A DNA stretch of 64,000 nt, taken from contig JAKSZU010000012.1 of the NCBI GenBank assembly GCA_026018925.1, positions 46,490,858 through 46,554,857 of the forward strand, in the 5' to 3' direction. Both the position numbers and the translations under genes were made by a program. The notes beneath the pieces were generated by a model. It did not search any database and was not told where the DNA came from. It worked only from the letters and a program-made list of their open reading frames with translations. The first letter of the stretch is position 1; each line of letters begins with the position of its first letter. Positions 11,701 to 21,913 of this stretch are shown here, piece after piece. This DNA comes from Tupaia tana (Eukaryota; Chordata; Mammalia; Scandentia; Tupaiidae).

Positions 11701-12760
11701 GGCCTTGGAGGGCTTACACCATGTGCTCCTGCAGACCGGTGCTGCAGACCCTTAGGGACCAGGAAGAACAGAGCTGCATGCTCCTCCCGACCAGAGGCGT
11801 ACGCTCTGGAGAGAGCGCAGGGAGCTCGCAGGTGCTCTCCTAAGACCAGGGAACAAGCGGGCCCTGGGAAGGAGCTCTCTCTGCTGTGACCAAGAGGCTT
11901 GAAGCAGAGAGAGGGAGACTGGGGCGTATGCTTTTCTCCTGTGAGCTCACTACACCCCACCTTGCATCCGGTCCCAAATACCAGGCCTCCCAGGTCTGGC
12001 CTGTAGATCCCCATACCCAGCCTGTGTTTTGGCTCCTACTCACAGAGAAGGCCCCCCAGAGTGGATACCAAGACTTCAGCAGCACCAGGTGAAGGGTCTT
12101 GACGGTCGAGGCCAGGTAACCGCCAAAACCCACATGCAGCAGAGCGAGGATGACATGGAAGACCTGGGCAGGGAACAGCGAGTGGCTAAGGTGAGGGCGC
12201 CAGAGCACTGGCCCTAACAGAGGCCACCAGTGTCCCAACCCTACCCTACAGTGACCTACAGTGAGTCCCCTTCCCACCCTCGTGGAGATTCTGGTCTGCA
12301 GGGGGAGCCAGGGCTGCCCAGGCCCCAACAACACTGGTCCTGGAATAGGCTCTGACTGGCCAGCAGCCCCTTCCTGCTTTCACCCCACCACAGGGCTCTG
12401 CTCAAACCTCACAAGGCAGTAGGCGGAGGCCAATTCTCCCCACTGTCCTTCAAGGCCTTTTCAGTTTTAGGATGAGTGCTAAGCAGGGAAACTGGAGGCT
12501 TCCTCCTCTTCCTCTCCCCACAGGGCGCCCCAGTATTCTGCCCGCAACCCCCCTGCTTCATCATCAGGGCCCAGGAAACAGACACTCACACCTAGCTCCT
12601 GGAGGAGGCCGCTCCTCTTCGGGACATTCCTCTGGTGCCAGTTTGGAGCCACAAGTCCAGGCTGGGTCACCCTCTGGGGTAGACTTGTCTGGTGAGGCAG
12701 GAGCTCCCCAGTCCCAGAGCTGGGAATCCCTGGAGCTGCTCTGTCGGCTTCTGCTGCCAT
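4130..12760 (-). CDS. MS4A10: MS4A10, membrane-spanning 4-domain subfamily A member 10 (six coding exons)
   Basis: Coding exons in transcript order are 12760-12590, 12163-12044, 11088-11032, 8636-8505, 6965-6855 and 4342-4130, giving 267 codons plus a TAG stop. All five introns are GT-AG and phase 0. Four hydrophobic segments are visible: about residues 58-77, 88-107, 119-139 and 167-187. The C-terminal tail carries PPPSYENV at 218-225. Recognition rests on long matches to human MS4A10 as I remember it, for example SWYPLWGAFSFLISG and ESPFESPIWRMYPNSTV. MS4A proteins are tetraspan plasma-membrane or endomembrane proteins with cytosolic ends that act in signalling or trafficking; the specific job of MS4A10 is poorly known. 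The last ~40 residues, after the PPxY motif, look unlike the human tail I recall. The gene lies downstream of MS4A15 in the same direction. No frameshift or early stop is seen, so it is probably functional. Confidence 0.93.
4558..4690 (+). repeat. MIR fragment
   Basis: Sense MIR pattern: ACCATGGGCAAGTCACT and the degraded GGGTTCCCTGATCC segment. In MS4A10 intron 5. Confidence 0.5.
4845..4985 (+). repeat. MIR fragment
   Basis: TGTGACCCTGAGAAGCCACTTAA then GAGCCTCATTTCCTCCTCT, typical MIR core and 3' part. Confidence 0.6.
4985..5485 (+). repeat. MLT1-type MaLR LTR fragment
   Basis: Landmarks of MLT1 LTRs in order: CATGTCTTAATCCCTGG, GGTCATCCTGGACTATC, GGTCCTTAAA, GGGGCCACAAGCC, GGAAATGCAGCCCTGCTG, and AGCAGTAGGAAAC at the end. 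Confidence 0.65.
5640..5840 (-). mobile_element. SINE-B copy with (GA)n expansion
   Basis: Antisense; the CT-rich body has expanded to a (GA) microsatellite (about 5728-5760) and the head lies at 5770-5840. Confidence 0.75.
6855..6965 (-). CDS. MS4A10: MS4A10 coding exon 5 (residues 161-197, TM4)
   Basis: Acceptor CCTGTCAG, then VHIQRLELALLCFTF (TM4), ending DRLSEK before GTGAGA. This block matches human MS4A10 closely. Confidence 0.95.
7210..7330 (-). repeat. MIR fragment
   Basis: Antisense MIR core (TTTTACTGACAGATGGAGAC). A (TG)n stretch follows at 7390-7415. Confidence 0.5.
7545..7672 (+). repeat. MIR fragment
   Basis: Begins GTGGTGACAAGAGCACTGGGC, continues with GAGTCACAGACCTG and TTTCTGGACTTCAG. 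Confidence 0.5.
7673..8075 (+). repeat. MaLR LTR (MST/MLT1 type)
   Basis: Starts GGTTTGAATGTCCTCCCCAAA, passes GGTGGGGCCTTTGGGAGG, and ends with a degraded poly(A)/R-U5 part (TATTATAAATCACC). It is the older relative of the copy at 36908. Confidence 0.6.
8150..8310 (+). repeat. MIR fragment
   Basis: CTCTGAGCCTCAGTTTCCCCATCTATAGG in two parts is the MIR 3' half; it lies 195 nt from MS4A10 exon 4. Confidence 0.5.
8505..8636 (-). CDS. MS4A10: MS4A10 coding exon 4 (residues 117-160, TM3)
   Basis: Starts KVLCLVTNLISF after a CTAG acceptor and ends MYPNST before GTGAGT. It contains TM3 and the TM3-TM4 loop; PNST supplies an N-x-S/T-type sequon across the junction region. Confidence 0.95.
9104..9367 (-). 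mobile_element. SINE-A copy with target duplication
   Basis: Antisense, full length, with an 11 of 12 style direct repeat CAACAAGACTCC / CAACAAGCCTCT at both ends. In MS4A10 intron 3. Confidence 0.9.
9458..9714 (-). mobile_element. SINE-A copy
   Basis: Antisense, full length, in the same intron about 90 nt from the previous copy. Confidence 0.9.
9780..11020. other. MS4A10 intron 3 unique sequence
   Basis: Open frames here are intronic and show no recognisable domain. No clear repeat apart from low-complexity stretches. Confidence 0.45.
11032..11088 (-). CDS. MS4A10: MS4A10 coding exon 3 (residues 98-116, rest of TM2)
   Basis: A 57-nt exon between a CTGCAG acceptor and a GTAAGC donor. It reads FLISGVLAIT then LETISETYL, the conserved FxISGxLxI half of TM2. 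It is the same length as exon 3 of MS4A15. Confidence 0.95.
11502..11525 (+). repeat. Poly(T) tract beside an L2-like fragment
   Basis: 24 T residues, then GAGCACCTATTGCATGCCAGG, which resembles the L2 3' end. Confidence 0.5.
12044..12163 (-). CDS. MS4A10: MS4A10 coding exon 2 (residues 58-97, TM1 and start of TM2)
   Basis: Acceptor CCCTGCCCAG is followed by VFHVILALLH; the exon ends PLWGAFS before GTGAGT. It holds the first membrane segment, the first loop, and the conserved MS4A SWYPxWG motif opening TM2. Confidence 0.95.
12590..12760 (-). CDS. MS4A10: MS4A10 coding exon 1 (residues 1-57)
   Basis: The start codon is the ATG at 12760-12758 with G at +4, chosen because the human protein starts at the same place and no in-frame ATG lies just upstream. 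It encodes the cytosolic N-terminus, ending LLQELG. The exon ends before a strong donor (GTGAGT, 12589-12584). A pyrimidine-rich stretch ending CACAG about 22 nt upstream of the ATG suggests a separate non-coding first exon further upstream, which I cannot place. Confidence 0.92.
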
Positions 12761-13477
12761 TGACTTGAGTTGAGGGCCCTGGCTGTGGGCCAAGGAGGAA
12801 GGCCAAGTCAGAACCTATCTCGTTTCCAAGGCTTGTGCCTGGGCAAGACTTTGTGACCTCTGCCCTCTGGGCCGAGGTCTGCCAGAACAGTGGTTTCCCT
12901 GCCCAGCAGCCCCTGACCTTGATTAGATCTGAGTTAATCTGGTCCCTGGGGATGGGGAGAAACTGCTGTTTGCAGCCTCTCTGGGGTGGTGAGGGCACAG
13001 CTCCTTTTGGGGCAGAAAAGTGAGGGCCAGATGAACTTCACAGCCGGTGTAAGCCAGAGCTCACCCAAATCAGCCAGACTGCAGTTTGGCAAGAGTCAGG
13101 AGGTGCAGGGGGCCTAGGCAGGGGTCGGGAGGTTTGTAAACAGCCTCCATCCACTGGCCCAGGGCCAGCCGATCAAAGGCAGGTGGGAATCAATAATGGT
13201 CCTTTGACCTGTGGAGATGCCCTTGCCTCCTGTGTTTGAGGGGTGGGGAGGAGAAGGGAAGGAAACTTCCACCAAGGACTTACTAGGGCCAGCACCAAGC
13301 ATGGAGCCCATATTTAACAACGACTTCAAGATCAACGTTTATAAGTACAGTTGCATCCTGGAATCTGTTGGGGACTGGTTCCAGGACCTTCATGGATATG
13401 AATCTACAGATGCTCAAGTCTCCTGTGTAACATGGTATAGTATCTGCACATAACCTGAGCAATTCTCCTGGGTACAT

Positions 13478-13768
13478 TTTTTGGGGGGGGGGGGAGAGAT
13501 TTTTTTTCTTTTTTTTTTTTTTTTTTGCTATAGGGTGTGTGTACTCACCAGAGAGTGATTGACAGAGACAGTGAGAGGGAAAGTGGAAATCACCCCCTGC
13601 CCAGGGGGCATGGCCACATTGCAATCCATTCTCCTCCATTCTCTTCCCAGGATTTTGGGTATGCACGCACATGCACCCAGCATGATTTTGAAGCCACCAG
13701 GTCTGGGACTTGAAGTATAGTTGGCCATGTGTGGGTCCAGTGACATAACTGCTCTCCATCTGTTGGCC
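13478..13768 (-). mobile_element. SINE-A inserted in the Tigger fossil
   Basis: Antisense with a G-rich run and poly(T) at its tail side (13485-13526). Confidence 0.85.
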
Positions 13769-13830
13769 CCTCCACCATGTTCTTTAAATCTCATTACTTA
13801 TAACACCTAATGCAATAGAAATGCTATGTA

Positions 13831-14072
13831 GGGCTGGCCCCAGGGCCTGGCATTTGGGGCAGCAGTATCCCACATACCTAACCATGCAATTTGAATTTCA
13901 GCCCCAGTGGCTTGAAAGACATGTCGAGCACATAAGCACGCATACTCCAAATACCGGCAGGGTAGGGAAATGGAGTAGAAGGGATTGCGGTGTGACCATG
14001 GCCTGTTGGTGTGTGCTTTCTCCCTCTCTTTCTGCCTCTCTATTTCTCTTTGGCAAGTGCATGTGCCCTCTG

Positions 14073-14103
<31 letters not shown>
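13831..14103 (+). mobile_element. SINE-A variant with GGGCTGGCCCC head
   Basis: Sense copy of a subfamily whose head reads GGGCTGGCCCCAGGGCC; 31-nt A tail. It forms a head-to-head pair with the previous copy. Confidence 0.8.
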
Positions 14104-14106
<3 letters not shown>

Positions 14107-14279
14107 ATGTAAATAGTTATAACACTGTATTATTTTTAAAATTTGTATTACTTTTTTTGTTGAATTATGATCTTTTAAAAATGTTTTCGATCCACGGTTG
14201 TTTGAGTCTGTGGGTGCAGAACCCTCAGATGGGGAGGGTTGACTGAACTCGCTCTGTTCCAGCCTCTGGGTGAGCATTC

Positions 14280-14420
14280 ATGTGCATGATCGGATTTTGT
14301 CCTCATCTCAACTCCCATTTTGCAGCTGAGGTTCAGAGAGATTAAACTGTGCTCCCAAGGTCACGCAGTCAGTCAATGATGGGGACTCGAAGCATGGCGG
14401 TCTGGCTCCAGAACCTAAAC
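14280..14420 (-). repeat. MIR fragment
   Basis: Antisense MIR: CATTTTGCAGCTGAGGTTCAG and AAGGTCACGCAGTCAGT. Confidence 0.65.
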
Positions 14421-14741
14421 CTAAATCCTTTATGTACAGTTGGCTGAACAGATGAAAGTAAGCGTTCCGGGTGTTTCAGTGGGCACAGAAACGGGCTGAA
14501 GGCAAATTTCGTAGGAGCCACAAAGCTCTGCTCGCTGGCCCGGTCTGGTCACCCTGGTGGTTACTGCTGCTGTGGGGTACATCGGGGCTCCAGGCTGCCT
14601 CTGACAGGTGCCGGACTCTCTAGTCTTTCTCAGGAGAGTTGGGAGCTGGGAGGGGAGGAATGGGGAGCTGACTGTGAGAATGGAGGTCGGAGAGGCTTTT
14701 TCCATGGGGCGAGGAAATCGAGTAAATCCTTTAAAGGAAGT

Positions 14742-14886
14742 GAGTAACTTAAAACTCACTCTGGGTGTATGTCGTGCATGCCCCAGATCCTGAGAGGAGA
14801 ACGGAGGAGAAGGGATTGTGGTGTGGCCATGTCCCCTGGGGGGAGATTTCTTGCTTTGTCTCTCTCTGACTTTCTTTAAAAAAAAG
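14742..14886 (+). mobile_element. 5'-truncated SINE-A
   Basis: Begins in the body (AACTTAAAACTCACTCTGGG) without the tRNA-like head; ends in an A-rich tail. Confidence 0.7.
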
Positions 14887-14979
14887 TAAAATAAAGGTAG
14901 TGAGTGGGCTGCTGTTAGACTCTTGATCCTGGAGAAATGACAAAAGGGGGCAGCATTTCTCTCACTTATAAAATAGTTT

Positions 14980-15160
14980 ATGGGAGATGGCAGGTGGCGT
15001 GGTGGTTAAAGGTGCTGAATTCCCACATGGCTGACGGTGGTTTGAGTCCCAGACCTGGTGGCTTGCTTTCTCCCTTTCTCTCTCTCTCTGATCAAATTAA
15101 TAATAACAACAACAACAACAAATGAAAACTAAATAAATAGATCATTCTTTAAAAAAACAA
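14980..15160 (+). mobile_element. SINE-B copy
   Basis: Sense; head GGCAGGTGGCGTGGTGG, CT body, and a tail expanded as (AAC)n. Confidence 0.75.
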
Positions 15161-15599
15161 AGTTGATAGAGACAGAGACAGGTACCTCCTTCATGCTATG
15201 CCCCACCCCCAGCCTCAGCAAGCTGGATTATGGGCATGAACAAACAAATTCCTGGAAGGCTCAGAGAGGCCCCAGGATATGAACTCAGGACCTTCCTCAT
15301 GTGGGTCCAGTTGCCTGCACCATTGCTGTCTCCTCCTCCCCACTTTAAGTCTGACTTGTAGATTCAAGTGGCCTGTTTGACCATCCACATTTGTCAGTTG
15401 TGCTGCCACGCAGGAGGAGCTGGGATTCTTGTCTGCAGAGGGGGAAGAGCCGTGGGAGGTTGTCAAATAGGCCGTACAGGGAAGAAAGGAGGGGGCATTT
15501 TCCAAGGGCCCCATGGTGGCAAGCAGTACCTGCTGGGTACTGCATCAGGAGACAGTTTTGCATGCCAGCCTCCCTCAATACCCAGGGATTCAGCGCCAT

Positions 15600-15700
15600 C
15601 ACACTGAATAGAAAACTAAGGTTCAGAGAGGCTGAGTGCCTTGACCACGGTCACACGGGGGGAAGAGCCGAGGTTGAGACCACACGCGGGCTGCCTCCTT
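15600..15700 (-). repeat. MIR fragment
   Basis: AAAACTAAGGTTCAGAGAGGC with CACGGTCACACGG. Confidence 0.55.
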
Positions 15701-16213
15701 TGCCAGTGTTCTAGGCATGGGCTACTGGGAGGCAGCTGCTGACGGAACTCTCCACTGGCCGGTAGTGATACTCCCGATTTAGCAGGGTGGTTTGGTGGGG
15801 GCCTGAACTTCACTACTTCTTGGGCTTCAGACGCTGGGCTCAGAGACACACGGCTATGTGACTTTCTTTTCTGTGACCTGAAACAGCTGGGGTTGGGAAT
15901 GGTCCTTCTCTCAAGTCCCAAGTCTTCATGGCCCTCGGACATAGCTGGCAGGACTGAAGGAGGTGGCTGGTGGCAGAGGCCTGCACAGGTTAGTGCTCCC
16001 CGGCCCTGAGCCTGGATGCCACTGGGAAGCACAGAAGAAGGAAAGCTCCTTAGCAGAGGTATCTGAGGCACAGTGGGCTGCCCAGAGTGGTATGCGTGCC
16101 CGGGCACCAGAGGCGTGCTCCCACTGGGCCTTCCCTTGGGAGAGCTGTGGCCACGGGGGTGGTTCAAATAGCCAATAGGGGATTGCACTCAAGAAGCCAG
16201 AGTAACCTTTCTC

Positions 16214-16471
16214 TCTTTTTTTGGAGAGATTTTTGCTATAGGGCACGTGCGCTCACCAGATAGACAGAAAGAGACAGAGAGACAGAAACCGAGAAATCAC
16301 CCCCAAGGGGGGATGGCCATGCCACAATCCCTTCTCCTCCATTCTCCTCTTGGGATCTTGGGCACGCACGCACATGTGCCCGGCGTGAGTTTAAGCCACC
16401 GGGTCCGGGACTTGAACTGTGGTCGACTACATGGGAGTCAGTGACATAGCCATTACGCCAACTGCTGGCCA
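16214..16471 (-). mobile_element. SINE-A copy with perfect 17-bp target duplication
   Basis: The direct repeat CCAGAGTAACCTTTCTC occurs at 16197-16213 and 16472-16488, exactly at the element ends. This is L1-style target-primed integration and a recent event. Confidence 0.96.
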
Positions 16472-16744
16472 CCAGAGTAACCTTTCTCAAAGTGTGTTCC
16501 ATGGAACACTGGTCCTGATGGATCTACAGGAAAAGGGATCCATGGTCAAATAAGTGTGGGAAACTGTGTATATCATCAGTTTCCCCTTTCACGTATAATT
16601 CCTGCAGTGGAGCACTGTTTTAATATCAAAAGCATTTCCCACATTTAATGGGTAGTAAAACCTTTTTTCTCATTGTCCAATGATTCTATAACGGGTATTC
16701 TATGGGGTCTGCTTTTGGGTAAAGTGGACTTAAACTTCCCACTT

Positions 16745-17021
16745 TCTTTTTTAAAATTACTAGACGGTGCATGAACTCACCAGAGACAGACAGGGAGAAA
16801 AAGAGAGAGAGAGAGAGAGTGAGAAGGAGCTATACAGAGAAAACACCCCCACGGGGCCCGGTGTGCCTCAATCCCTTCTCTAGGCCCCTCTCCTGTCAGA
16901 ATTCTGGGTGCCGTGTGCTGTGTCCACACGCTGGCGTGTTTTTCAGGCTGCCAGGTCAGCCTTTGAGCCGGTCGGCCATGTGGGATCTGGCTCCTTTAAC
17001 CACTGTGCTATGGGGCCGGCC
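16745..17021 (-). mobile_element. Older SINE-A subfamily copy
   Basis: Antisense; ends TATGGGGCCGGCCC, with a small (GA)n in the body. Confidence 0.75.
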
Positions 17022-18835
17022 CTAAACTTCTGATTCTGGGTTTTCATCCCCCCCCACTATGATCATGGCTGCAGACGCAGGGCCTGCCACAGCAGGAAAT
17101 GTCAGCCAGAGCTGTCGCCAGCCAGCTGCACCCCTGGGCTCCACCTTGTCCTCATCTGCTTCTCTGTTAGGACATGCCATGTGCCCTCCTTATCACCCAG
17201 AGGGGGAATTTATTGCCTCCGTCCCTCTTCTGTGCCTGGGGAGGGACATGAGAGCTCTGGGCTCCTGGGGTGAGGAGGGGAGGGAGAGCACCCAATGCAG
17301 GGAGCCAGTGAGAGCCAGTGATCTGCGGTCCAGACCCGCCCTTCATGGCGTTCTGAACTGGATTCTGCAAGAACCCAGGTGGGAACGAGGAAGGCCTGAC
17401 CTTGGGAGGTCTGTGGTGGGGCAGGCAGACGACCTGGGCACAGATACGTCAATTGGAGTATGCAGTGCAGACCTGGAGCACAGGGGAGCTTCTGTGTGTG
17501 TGTGTACATGTGTGTGCACGTGTGTACGTGTGTGTGCACATGTGTATGTGTGTGCACGTGTGTGTATGTGTGTGTGTGTGTGTGTCCATCTCAACCAGAG
17601 AAAGGCAGTGCCTGAGAGGCACCGCGTCTCCATGTTAACAGGGAGGCCCGCAGAAGGGGCCCCAGAGTTGGGCAGTCCCAGCGTGTTCTAGCTACCACAC
17701 AGCCCCCGAGCGCCCCACCAGCCTTCTCACTGCTTCAGGACAGCACCCCTGCCCGGTGTAGAGACAGGCTCACCTGCTGGGGCCGGCCCCGTGGGAAACT
17801 CGGCTCAGGGAGCGGGTCAGGAGGCCTGGTCCCAGTCCTGGTTCAGGTAGCCCTCACCAAGCCCGCTTTGTTCTCTGGGTCTTTGCTGTCCCAGAATGGT
17901 CTCTGTGTGTGGTTCCAGAAGCGGAAGGTGCTGAGGCTCCTCCCAGCTCTACTGGCCAGACACTAGCAGGATGGGGCTCTCAGGAATTCCTCCTGCAGGC
18001 AGAAGCTAATGGTGTCTCCACCTTCCAGAGTCTCTCTACTGAGCGAGTACCCATCCTCCAGCTGTTGGAGCCGTTGGCTGCTGCGGGCTCACACCTGGGA
18101 GTTTCAGAGCCCCGGCCCGCAGCCAGTGACTGACTGGCACGGGACTGTGAAAGGCCGGCCCCCTTGTTTCCAGGTGGGACGAGTGTGTGCTCTCAGCACC
18201 CCTCGCCCCCTACAGGATCCTCACGACGCTCCCCTCTTTGTTTCTGCAGAGTGGGGATGGCTCACCTGGCCCTGGGACCTCCGCTCTGAGCTTCCAGCCG
18301 CGCTCTGCCCTCTGGAGCCGTCTCAGCGCCGTGGAGACGGCTGGAAAATCAGAACATCTTTACAACATTAGACTTTGGATCTTCTCCCTCCTCGGCCCAC
18401 CGCCTGCTTGACGCCACAGCTGCAGGGAGCTGTCCAAGCCTGCCCCTCCCCAGCCCGGGTGGTGCGAATCTTAGTGTCCCCCTCCCTGTCTGTCTTCTCT
18501 AGTTGCACATTTCCTTTGGCAGGTAAAATGCTGTGTATGGTGCAGGGCCGACGGAGCGCAGGAGATTGCAACCTTCCCAGCACTGGACATGTTGGGCCTC
18601 TGGGAAGAGTCTGTTTCATTTTGGAAAATGCCAAGGCTGCATGAAAGGAGAGGGAGTGATCTGCCAAACCTCCATGGGTCCATGCTCAGGCTCTTGGCTC
18701 ATCTTATTTTCTCCCATTGGTAAACAAAACTAGACACCCAACCCTTTTTATCGGTAAGCATTTAGTGCTTATCTCTAAAAGATAGACTCAAGAAGGGTGA
18801 TCATGTGATCACAATGAAAGAATGTAGCTAATTTT
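17022..18835. other. Intergenic unique sequence with a (TG)n microsatellite
   Basis: An imperfect (TG)n occupies 17490-17585. No exon or named repeat seen otherwise. Confidence 0.5.
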
Positions 18836-19085
18836 CTTTTGGAGAGGTTTTTGCTATAGGACACGTGTGTTCGCCAGACAGACAGACAGAGACAGAGAGA
18901 CAGAAAGCGAGAAACCATCTCCCACCCCAGGGGGGCTGGCCAGGCTGCTATCCTTTTTCCTTTATTCTCTTCTGGGGACCTTGGGCACGCACACACATGT
19001 GCCCAGTGTGTGTTTAAGCTACCATGTCCAAAACTCGAATGCATGGAAGTCCAGCAATGTAGCCATCATGCCATCTGCTGGTCCC
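18836..19085 (-). mobile_element. SINE-A copy with target duplication
   Basis: Antisense; AGCTAATTTT flanks both sides (about 18826 and 19090). Confidence 0.9.
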
Positions 19086-19624
19086 TGTAAGCTAATTTTT
19101 TAGTTTTAATTTGTGGTGTCCACCGAAGCAGATTTGTGCTCAGTGCAAAACCCTGCAGCCCCCCAGAGCTTGGCTGCACATTTAGAAACTATTCTTACAG
19201 AGGGAAAGTTTAACACGAGGAGTCAGAAAAACCTGTTCTCATTCAGCGTTTGCTACGTACTAGATATCCTAGATCGAGTCAGTGCTCAAAGTCTCTAACG
19301 GTCTCGTAAACGTCTTACTGCCTTTGCTTTCTTTCGGGTCTGGATCCAGGCACTGCCCACCAGCTGCATCAGGTAGATCTGTTTGAGTGGTGTGGGTCTT
19401 CCCCGGCACCCTCTGCCCTCTGTGCCCCTGAGTTCTCAGGGAGGCCTTCCAGGAGGAGGAGGTATGCCGTGGGCTTCAATGAGCCCAGCTCCTGCTCTGG
19501 GCTCTACCTTTTGTGGCTGGCCTCTCTCTCTGTGTCCGAGGTGGGCAGGGAAGCATGAACCTGAGCCCAGCGGCCACGTCAGAGGACCTTGCTGGCTTTG
19601 ACTTGCTGAGCGCCGCATAGCATC

Positions 19625-19790
19625 TCAGAGCAGACCTGGACCCGGGCAACCTGGTTCCAGTCTCAGCTCTACCACACCACGGCTGTGCGCTCTTGGGCGA
19701 GTTATTTGACCCATGGAGCTGCTGGAGGGTTAAGAGTATGTGCCAGACTTAAAGCGGTGCCTGAGATGTGCTGGTTGTGGTGCAGAATGA
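19625..19790 (+). repeat. MIR fragment
   Basis: CAGACCTGGACCC, CCAGTCTCAGCTCTACCAC and TGGGCGAGTTATTTGACCC are MIR landmarks. Confidence 0.6.
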
Positions 19791-20324
19791 CTGTAATTGC
19801 TGAGGGCTCTCTGGGCCACGCACGCTCAGCTGTCTCACGCACTCCAATGTCACACACACGATCAGGCCGACAGCACACGCTCACCTTCACGCCCCACTGA
19901 GACGTCACTCACCCCTCTCAGCTGGCTGGACCACGCAGTCCCCTCCTCACCTTGAGGAGTCGGGGGGAGGCTGGGATCTGGTAGCTCTGGAAGGTCCCTT
20001 TCTTCTGAAGGTACCCACCTGCTGTCCCCCACCCCCGTGATCTCCAGGCACATGATGCTGAAGCCCCCCGTGGTCCTGGAGGCTTCGCACCTGCTCCTCA
20101 CCCAGAGCTTTAGCTCCTCACGTGTGGGGCGGATGCTTTTCTAGCCTGTGGTGGCTGCCGGATGGGACGACACACACTCCCATACCTTTGCTCCTCACTG
20201 GGCCCACTTGTTGACAAAACGTTTAGTGAGCACCATGACGGGCCTGGCGCTGGGGATCCCGGAGTGGACGGGAGGCTGCCCCTGCCCCAGGAGCTCAGAA
20301 ATTGTGCTTGGCACAGCAACAACC

Positions 20325-20610
20325 TCCCAAAGATGTCCGCATCCCAATCCCCAGGACTGACTGTGTCACCTCATGTGGCACAGAGGGCTTTGCAGATACA
20401 AGGAAGTCAGAGATCTTGAGACGGAGAGACGATCTGGTGGGCCCAGAGAAATACAGCGGGGAGGCAGAGGGGCAGAGCCCGTGAAAGACAGTGGAAGGCT
20501 TTGGAGGTGTAAGATGGGGCCACAAGCCAAGGGGTGGCGGTGGCCTCTAGAGCTAGGCAAAGTGAGGAAGGGGATTGTCCTTGGAGCTGTGTGATAATGC
20601 GCGTGGGCAC
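20325..20610 (+). repeat. MLT1-type MaLR LTR fragment
   Basis: CCCAAAGATGTCCGCATCC, TTTGCAGATACAAGGAAGTC, ATCTTGAGACGGAGAGAC, GGGGCCACAAGCC and GGCCTCTAGAGCTAGG occur in MLT1 order. Confidence 0.75.
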
Positions 20611-20749
20611 GGTGGTGGGCACAGGTGTCAGTGACTATCGAGAACGGATGCAGAGCCCACTGGGGAAGCCCATCAGGGCAACAGACACTGAGTGATTCGG
20701 ACTGGATTCGTGGGTGTGGTGAGAGCTCGGGAGACGCCCCCGAACCCAG

Positions 20750-21460
20750 AAGGGGTGACAAGGCCAGGCGAGGCTTTCTGGAGGAAGTGGCGTCTCTGTG
20801 GCGTTATGGACAAATGGGAGAGTGGGGCGCAGCATTGCAGGCTGAGTGTCTCAGAGGTTCGGTGTGGCTGCCAGTCAGGTGTAAGAGGAGGGAAAGGAGG
20901 ACGAGGCTGGGAGGGGAGCGGTGCCACCTCAGGCTTCCTGAGCCTTGCCGAGCACAGGCGTTGGACTTTGCCCTCCCTTAGCTGAGGGCAAAGGAGAGCC
21001 TTCGAGGAGCACAGGCAGAGTGGGACCATGGCTTCTGCATTCCAGAAAGTCTTGTGGTTGTTATCTAATCACGAGATGGGCTGGGTCAGCTGGGGACGGA
21101 GGGGTAGGCTGATGGCACGATGCAGGTGGAGGACTCAGGGGCGAGCTGAGAAAGCAGGAACCAGGACAATCTGGGGGCGAGACTCCGTCCTGCCAGCAGC
21201 TCATCAGGAGCTCTCCCCCAGCCGGCTCTGAACAATGAATGGCCATGTCCCGACAAGGGCCTGGGACCACCTCTAAGGGCTGGAAGCAACTGGCAGCGGA
21301 CAGCCAGGAAGAAGCTGGATCTTTAGTCTTGCAGTTGCAAGGAAGTGAATTTGGCCAGCAACCCGAGTGCTGTGACAGGACAGACACCCCGGTCCCCTGA
21401 TGGACGTGAACAACCTTTAGAAGCCCTGAGGTAGAAAAGAAAGTCACCGCAAGGAGGCCA
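20750..21460. other. Intergenic, possible L2 remnant
   Basis: CTTTCTGGAGGAAGTGGCGTCT resembles an L2 fragment; the remainder is unassigned. Confidence 0.35.
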
Positions 21461-21482
21461 GCTCAAAATGTAAGCCACACGG

Positions 21483-21488
21483 TTTATT
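21483..21488 (-). terminator. Poly(A) signal AATAAA for MS4A15
   Basis: Canonical AATAAA on the minus strand about 1.0 kb past the stop, with GT-rich sequence near the expected cleavage site. The 3' UTR would include a (GT)n(GA)n microsatellite at 21824-21911. Confidence 0.55.
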
Positions 21489-21823
21489 TCTCTCCGTGGT
21501 GTGGACGAGCCAGGCCTGTGAGTGCCCCCTGCCTGAAGGTGCCTCCTCGCCCCTGTGCCCAGCCCCACTCCCGTGGTAATCCTCAGGGGCTTCCTGGCCC
21601 TTCAGACCATGGGGCAGGGGAGGGGAGTGCTGAAAGGCACAGGAGGTCCCCAGTGCCCCGAGGGAGGGAGGCACCTTCCCTGTGCCCCACCATCACGGAT
21701 TGCACTGGGGAGACGGCGGAGTGGGGTGGCTTAGCTCCCTCAGCCCCCCTACCCTGAGATGGGGCAGGGCTGGAGCCAATACTGGGCTCTCATTACAGAT
21801 AAGGGAAGTGAGGGTTTCCCGAG

Positions 21824-21826
21824 GGC

Positions 21827-21911
<85 letters not shown>
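21824..21911 (+). repeat. Compound microsatellite (GT)n(GA)n
   Basis: About 12 GT units followed by about 32 GA units without interruption, inside the probable MS4A15 3' UTR. Confidence 0.95.

Positions 21912-21913
<2 letters not shown>

Larger units (their letters stand above)
13348..14245 (+). mobile_element. MER2/Tigger-like DNA transposon fossil, interrupted by two SINEs
   Basis: Three pieces (13348-13477, 13769-13830, 14104-14245) read in order as a non-autonomous Tigger element: GGACTGGTTCCAGGACC, GATGCTCAAGTC, CATAACCTGAGCA, then CTTATAACACCTAATGCAAT, then TTTTCGATCCACGGTTG. The ends CAGTTGCATCC and (complement) CAGTCAACCCTCC are the degraded terminal inverted repeats. Confidence 0.75.

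Noticed and set aside
17490..17585. Histidine/threonine-rich open frames over (TG)n
   Set aside because: Artefact of translating a microsatellite; the same applies at 7390, 21824, 38856 and 40157.
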